A DNA stretch of 9,712 nucleotides from Oscillospiraceae bacterium (GTDB lineage: Bacteria > Bacillota > Clostridia > Oscillospirales > Ruminococcaceae): positions 1 to 9,712 of the forward strand of contig CAAGCE010000202.1 of NCBI GenBank assembly GCA_900768245.1. The letters run 5' to 3'. Positions 5,732 to 9,712 of the stretch are shown in pieces. Made by a program: the position numbers and the translations under genes. Numbering within the stretch: the stretch's first letter is position 1; each line of letters opens with the position of its first letter. The notes under the pieces were generated by a model. It saw only the letters and a program-made list of their open reading frames with translations, was not told the origin of the DNA and searched no databases.

Positions 5732-6934
5732 ATGTATACAAAAAAAGAATGCGTTGCTATGCTGCTTGCAGGCGGTCAGGGCAGCCGTTTATACGCACTT
5801 ACTCACGATATGGCAAAGCCTGCCGTTCCTTACGGCGGAAAATACAGGATCATTGACTTTCCGCTTTCAAACTGCGTAAATTCGGGTATTGATACAGTCG
5901 GCGTACTTACACAGTATCAGCCGCTTGTGCTTCACGATTATATCGGCAACGGTCAGCCTTGGGATCTTGATAAGATGAATGGCGGCGTACACTGCCTGCC
6001 TCCTTATCAGACAGCTCTCGGCGCAGAATGGTATAAGGGCACAGCAAATGCTATCTATCAGAATATTCCGTTCGTTGACAGATATGACCCTGAATATGTT
6101 ATAATCCTTTCGGGCGACCATATCTACAAGATGGACTACAATAAGATGCTTGAATTCCATAAGGAAAAGAATGCAGACTGTACGATCGCCGTTCTTGATG
6201 TTTCACTTGAAGAAGCTTCACGTTTCGGCATTATGACAGCTGATGAAAAGGGCTATATCACAGAATTTGAGGAAAAGCCAAAGCAGCCTAAGTCAACTCT
6301 TGCATCAATGGGTATCTATATCTTCACATGGAAGAAGCTCAAGCAGTACCTTATTGATAACGAAAACGACGAAACCGCTTCAAAGGATTTCGGTAAAAAT
6401 ATTATCCCTGATATGCTTGCAAACAAGGAAGTTATGGTTGCATATCCGTTTGAAGGCTACTGGAAGGACGTCGGAACACTTGATTCCCTCTGGGAAGCAA
6501 ATATGGATCTTCTCAATCCTAACATTCCGATCGATCTTTACGATCCTGAATGGAAGATGTATTCACGCAATCCGATAATGCCTCCTCAGTACATAGGCTC
6601 TGAAGCGGTAGTTGAAAACTCAATGATAACAGACGGCTGCGTTGTAAACGGCACAGTTGATTTCTCCATTATCTTTGAGGGTGTTACTATCGAAGCAGGC
6701 GCAACAGTTACTGACTCCATCATTATGCCGGGCTCTGTTATAAAGTCGGGAGCTATCGTTGAGTATGCTATTGTGGGCGAAAACTGCACAGTAGGCTCAG
6801 GTGTCCATATCGGTGCAAGACCCGAAACATTTGAAACCAGAGATGACTGGGGCATTGCAGTCGTAGGACACAACATCACTATCTCCGAAAATGCAAAGGT
6901 TCTTCCGAAGCAGATCATTTCGGAAAATATGTAA
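5732..6934 (+). CDS. glgC: Glucose-1-phosphate adenylyltransferase, catalytic subunit
   Basis: The enzyme makes ADP-glucose and pyrophosphate from glucose-1-phosphate and ATP (EC 2.7.7.27), the committed step of bacterial glycogen synthesis. At 400 aa it is of normal length. The nucleotidyltransferase domain shows LAGGQGSRL (12-20), KPAVPYGGKYRIIDFPLSN (29-47), SGDHIYKMDY with the metal-binding D129, FGIM, the glucose-1-phosphate-binding EEKP (K182), and YWKDVGT (243-249). The last about 110 residues are a left-handed beta-helix of hexapeptide repeats. All expected catalytic residues are present, in contrast to the neighbouring GlgD. A strong ribosome binding site (GGAGG, 5719-5723) lies 8 bases before the ATG. 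It probably forms hetero-oligomers with GlgD, as reported for Firmicutes homologues. Regulatory effectors cannot be read from the sequence. Confidence 0.97.
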   Translation: MYTKKECVAMLLAGGQGSRLYALTHDMAKPAVPYGGKYRIIDFPLSNCVNSGIDTVGVLTQYQPLVLHDYIGNGQPWDLDKMNGGVHCLPPYQTALGAEWYKGTANAIYQNIPFVDRYDPEYVIILSGDHIYKMDYNKMLEFHKEKNADCTIAVLDVSLEEASRFGIMTADEKGYITEFEEKPKQPKSTLASMGIYIFTWKKLKQYLIDNENDETASKDFGKNIIPDMLANKEVMVAYPFEGYWKDVGTLDSLWEANMDLLNPNIPIDLYDPEWKMYSRNPIMPPQYIGSEAVVENSMITDGCVVNGTVDFSIIFEGVTIEAGATVTDSIIMPGSVIKSGAIVEYAIVGENCTVGSGVHIGARPETFETRDDWGIAVVGHNITISENAKVLPKQIISENM

Positions 6935-6955
6935 AATCGAGGAGGAGCTTTTACA

Positions 6956-8080
6956 ATGAGCAGTAATAAAAAAGTATTGGGACTTATTTTCTCAAATATG
7001 CATGACGCTACTATCACAGACCTTACCAAAGAAAGAACAATGGGAAGCGTTCTTTTCGGCGGACGTTACAGACTTATAGATTTTCCGCTTTCCGGCATGG
7101 TAAACAGCGGTATCGATGAGGTCGGTGTTATCACTAAATCAAACTATCAGTCACTTCTCGATCACCTTGGTTCAGGACGTGAATGGGATCTTGCAAGCAA
7201 GAACGGCGGACTTCACCTTCTTCCTCCTTTCAGCCACGTTACAAGCGGTATGTACAGGGGCAGACTTGAAGCTCTCTACGGTGTATGGGATTTCATCAAG
7301 ATCTCCGACGCTGACTATGTAGTTCTTTCCGACTGCGACGTTGTTGCAAATATGGACTACTCAAAGATCGTTGACGCTCACATTGCTTCCGGTGCTGATA
7401 TTACAACTGTTTATGCTAAGGACGTTCTTTCTATGGAACAGGCTCAGAGAGCAACGGTTTTCGGTATCAATGATGACGGCAGAGTAGTGGACGTTCTTCT
7501 CAGCCCTAACATCAGCGGTGCTTGCAACGTTTCACTCAACACATTCGTTATCTCTAAGGAATTCCTCAAGAATATCGTATTTGAGGCGGCTTCAAGAGGT
7601 CTTATCAGCTTTGAAAAGGACATTCTTCAGGCAAGAACTCATAACTATAAGATAATGGCTTACCGCTTTGACGGTTACTTCAGCAGAATCTGCTCAATGG
7701 ATACATTCTATAAGGCAAATATGAATCTGCTTAACTCCGAAAACAGAGCTAAGCTCTTCATTGCCAACAGACCGGTTTACACAAAGGTCAAGGATAATCC
7801 TCCTGCAAAATTTGCTATCGGTGCAAAGGTCAAGAACTCACTTATCGGTGACGGCTGCATTATCGAGGGTACAGTTGAGAACTCTGTTCTCTTCAGAGGC
7901 GTCAAAGTCGGCAAGGGTGCTGTTGTCAAGGATTCTATCCTTATGCAGGATACCTGCATCGGCAATAAGTGCGAAGTAAGCTGCATCATCTCCGACAAGA
8001 ATGTAAAGGTAAGCGATATGCGTATGCTCACAGGCTCGCAGAACTATCCTCTTTACATCGGCAAGAACGCAGTTATCTGA
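6956..8080 (+). CDS. glgD: GlgD, non-catalytic ADP-glucose pyrophosphorylase-like subunit
   Basis: This 374-aa paralogue of GlgC keeps the fold but has lost catalytic signatures. The GGQGSRL loop is replaced by IFSNMHDATITDL, while the following GGRYRLIDFPLSG is conserved. SGDHIYKMDY has become SDCDVVANMDY, and the sugar-phosphate-binding EKP motif is absent (the corresponding region reads DVLLSPN). A hexapeptide beta-helix closes the protein (about 285-374). In Firmicutes with this gene pair, GlgD is thought to act as a regulatory partner that raises GlgC activity in a hetero-oligomer; whether it does so here is inferred from that. The gap after glgC is 21 bases with a very strong ribosome binding site (GAGGAGGAG, 6939-6947), suggesting ample translation relative to GlgC. 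Tandem TGA TAG stops end the gene. Confidence 0.95.
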   Translation: MSSNKKVLGLIFSNMHDATITDLTKERTMGSVLFGGRYRLIDFPLSGMVNSGIDEVGVITKSNYQSLLDHLGSGREWDLASKNGGLHLLPPFSHVTSGMYRGRLEALYGVWDFIKISDADYVVLSDCDVVANMDYSKIVDAHIASGADITTVYAKDVLSMEQAQRATVFGINDDGRVVDVLLSPNISGACNVSLNTFVISKEFLKNIVFEAASRGLISFEKDILQARTHNYKIMAYRFDGYFSRICSMDTFYKANMNLLNSENRAKLFIANRPVYTKVKDNPPAKFAIGAKVKNSLIGDGCIIEGTVENSVLFRGVKVGKGAVVKDSILMQDTCIGNKCEVSCIISDKNVKVSDMRMLTGSQNYPLYIGKNAVI

Positions 8081-8114
8081 TAGAATTTCATCTTTTGAAA
8101 GGATTGATCTGTAA

Positions 8115-9536
8115 ATGAAAATTTTATATGCTGCTTCCGAGGCTCTGCCTTATGCTGCATCGGGCGGACTTGCAGATGTTGCAGGTTCACTTCCTCCCGC
8201 ACTTTGCAGAGCGGGACATGACGCAAGAGTTGTCCTTCCGCTTTATAAAAGCGTAAGGCCTGAGCTGCGCAACGCACTTCAGTTCATCACAAACTTTACA
8301 GTTGATGTAGGCTGGAGAAAACAGTACTGCGGTGTGTTCAAGGGTGAAGTAAACGGCGTTACATATTATCTCCTCGATAATGAGTATTACTACGGCAGAG
8401 ATGGTCTTTACGGCTTCTATGACGACTGCGAGCGTTTTGTATTCCTCTCAAGAGCAATAATGGAAATGCTCAAATATATCGACTGGATGCCTGATGTTAT
8501 CAACTGCAACGACTGGCAGACAGCACTTGTTCCGATCTACTACAATATTTTCTATAAGTACCAGTACGGCTACGAGAACATCAAGACCGTATTCACTATT
8601 CATAACATTCAGTACCAGGGCAAATACGGTATGGAGGTTATCAACGAGGTGCTCGGTATCCCGATGTATCATACAAAGCTTATTGAGTATGATGGCTGCG
8701 TAAACCTTATGAAGGGCGCATTTGAAACAGCCGATAAGATAACCACAGTATCACCAAGCTATGCATGGGAAATTCTCGACCCGTGGTATTCACACGGACT
8801 TGACAGAGCATTGGCAAATAAGCAGTATAAGCTCTGCGGCTTCCTTAACGGTATTGATACAAACCTCTATGATCCTGAAACGGATCCGCTTATTGCAAAG
8901 AACTTCTCAGTCAAGAATATGAAGGGCAAGGCAGAGTGTAAGAAGGCACTTCTTGAAGAACTTCACCTCCAGGAAGGCGACGAACCGATCATCGGTATCG
9001 TAACACGTTTCGTATCACATAAGGGTATCGACCTTATCAAATATGTGTTTGAGGATATGCTCAATCTCGGATATAAGTTTGCTATCGTAGGTTCAGGCGA
9101 AAAGATCTATGAGGACTTCTTCAAGGAAATGGCATGGCGTCACCCTGACAGAGTAAGCACAACAATAGGCTTTATCCCTGCACTTGCAAGAAGGATCTAT
9201 TCGGGCGTAGATATGTTCCTTATGCCGTCTCAGAGTGAACCGTGCGGACTTGCACAGATGATCTCGCTCCGCTACGGTACAATTCCGATAGTTCGTGAAA
9301 CAGGCGGACTTCGTGACAGTATCCACGACGCAGGCGGAGATAACGGCAACGGCTTCACATTCAAGACCTATAACGCACACGATATGCTTGATGCAACTCG
9401 CCGTGCGAAAGAGGCATATGACGACAAGAAGCGTTGGAAGTCGATAATGACAACAGCAATGAAAACAGACTGCAGCTGGGATACATCAGCTGAGCTGTAT
9501 CTCGGACTTTACAGAGAGCTTGTCGGCGATAAATAA
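8115..9536 (+). CDS. glgA: Glycogen synthase, ADP-glucose type (GT5)
   Basis: The 473-aa enzyme transfers glucose from ADP-glucose to the non-reducing end of an alpha-1,4 glucan (EC 2.4.1.21) and is nearly the same length as the E. coli protein (477). The GT-B fold is read from the N-terminal ASGGLADVAGSLP (15-27), NCNDWQTALVP, TIHNIQYQGKYG (H163) and, in the C-terminal half, TRFVSHKG (R298, K303) and SEPCGLAQ (E375), which bind the nucleotide sugar. Residue 15 is Ala where the classical motif is KTGGL. The start follows AAAGGA (8098-8103) by 11 bases, a weaker arrangement than those of glgC and glgD. It is the last gene of the operon; the intrinsic terminator begins 5 bases after the stop. 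Confidence 0.97.
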   Translation: MKILYAASEALPYAASGGLADVAGSLPPALCRAGHDARVVLPLYKSVRPELRNALQFITNFTVDVGWRKQYCGVFKGEVNGVTYYLLDNEYYYGRDGLYGFYDDCERFVFLSRAIMEMLKYIDWMPDVINCNDWQTALVPIYYNIFYKYQYGYENIKTVFTIHNIQYQGKYGMEVINEVLGIPMYHTKLIEYDGCVNLMKGAFETADKITTVSPSYAWEILDPWYSHGLDRALANKQYKLCGFLNGIDTNLYDPETDPLIAKNFSVKNMKGKAECKKALLEELHLQEGDEPIIGIVTRFVSHKGIDLIKYVFEDMLNLGYKFAIVGSGEKIYEDFFKEMAWRHPDRVSTTIGFIPALARRIYSGVDMFLMPSQSEPCGLAQMISLRYGTIPIVRETGGLRDSIHDAGGDNGNGFTFKTYNAHDMLDATRRAKEAYDDKKRWKSIMTTAMKTDCSWDTSAELYLGLYRELVGDK

Positions 9537-9540
9537 AGAA

Positions 9541-9579
9541 TAAAAAATCGGGCAGAGCGGTATCTGTCCGATTTTTTTA
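9541..9579 (+). terminator. Intrinsic terminator of the glg operon
   Basis: ATCGGGCAGA (9547-9556) pairs with TCTGTCCGAT (9563-9572) through ten pairs including one G-U. The loop is GCGGTA, the stem is extended by A/T pairs, and seven T follow (9572-9578). It lies just after the glgA stop, so no further gene such as glgP is part of this transcript. Confidence 0.93.
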
Positions 9580-9712
9580 TTTAGACGCGCCCAAGAAAGT
9601 GCGAACCCAAAGAAAGCACCCGCGGCGCAAACTTTGCACAAAACTCAATGAGCCAAACAAAAGTAACAGCGCACCCATATAAAAGTTTCGGTCAAGCCTT
9701 TTCAAAGGCTTG
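9571..9712. repeat. Dispersed structured intergenic repeat, right copy (cut by window end)
   Basis: It is a direct repeat of 41-183, in the same orientation, one base shorter and most diverged in the middle (about 9613-9649). It ends at the window edge just after the first hairpin (CAAGCCTTT/AAAGGCTTG, 9693-9701/9704-9712), so the remaining hairpins seen in the left copy probably continue outside. Its first bases coincide with the T-tract of the glgA terminator. Confidence 0.9.

Noticed and set aside
5415..5741. 108-aa - strand frame rich in Phe opposite the glgB tail
   Set aside because: It is the antisense of AAG/AAA-rich lysine codons (giving CTT/TTT). It has no ribosome binding site and overlaps a well-supported gene.

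Overview
The window looks like chromosomal DNA from a Gram-positive member of the Clostridia, most likely a Ruminococcus-like member of the Oscillospiraceae. The reasons are a five-gene block with SpoIIE followed by glgB-glgC-glgD-glgA (the separate GlgD subunit is typical of Firmicutes), AGGAGG-type ribosome binding sites, moderate GC content, and large structured intergenic repeats. Species-level assignment is not possible from this sequence alone. All five genes are complete, intact and on the + strand. Nothing in them suggests recent horizontal transfer.

Layout. Bases 1-40 carry what may be the terminator of a gene lying off the left edge. Bases 41 to about 912 have no convincing gene but are full of structure. 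They hold a dispersed repeat (41 to at least 224) with three successive hairpins, a long inverted repeat (296-377), a perfect 13-bp inverted repeat (408-447) running into a degenerate A-rich tandem array (433-553), a GC-rich hairpin (603-621), a 13-bp tandem duplication (652-677) and an isolated terminator-like hairpin (731-756). A promoter region built on a perfect 11-bp palindrome (913-946) precedes spoIIE (982-3336). A 237-bp gap with its own good sigma-A-type promoter (3515-3543) precedes glgB (3574-5709), glgC (5732-6934), glgD (6956-8080) and glgA (8115-9536). The gaps between the four glg genes are 21-34 bp and each has a clear ribosome binding site, so they form one operon. A strong intrinsic terminator (9541-9579) follows glgA. 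Immediately after its T-tract a second copy of the left-hand repeat begins (9571-9712) and runs off the right edge.

Function. GlgC, with its catalytically degenerate partner GlgD, should make ADP-glucose from glucose-1-phosphate and ATP. GlgA adds the glucose to alpha-1,4 chains, and GlgB introduces alpha-1,6 branches. This is a complete glycogen-synthesis cassette. No phosphorylase (glgP) or debranching gene is present before the terminator. SpoIIE is the membrane-bound PP2C-type phosphatase that activates sigma-F in the forespore. Its position next to the glycogen genes recalls the sporulation-linked glg operon of Bacillus subtilis, but here the two units appear to have separate promoters.

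The genes are ordinary family members. The points most worth a second look are the flanking structured repeat pair abutting terminators, the palindromic (possibly bidirectional) spoIIE promoter, the 75-residue lysine-rich tail on GlgB, the eight-cysteine cluster in SpoIIE, and the loss of the usual lysine in the N-terminal ADP-glucose motif of GlgA.
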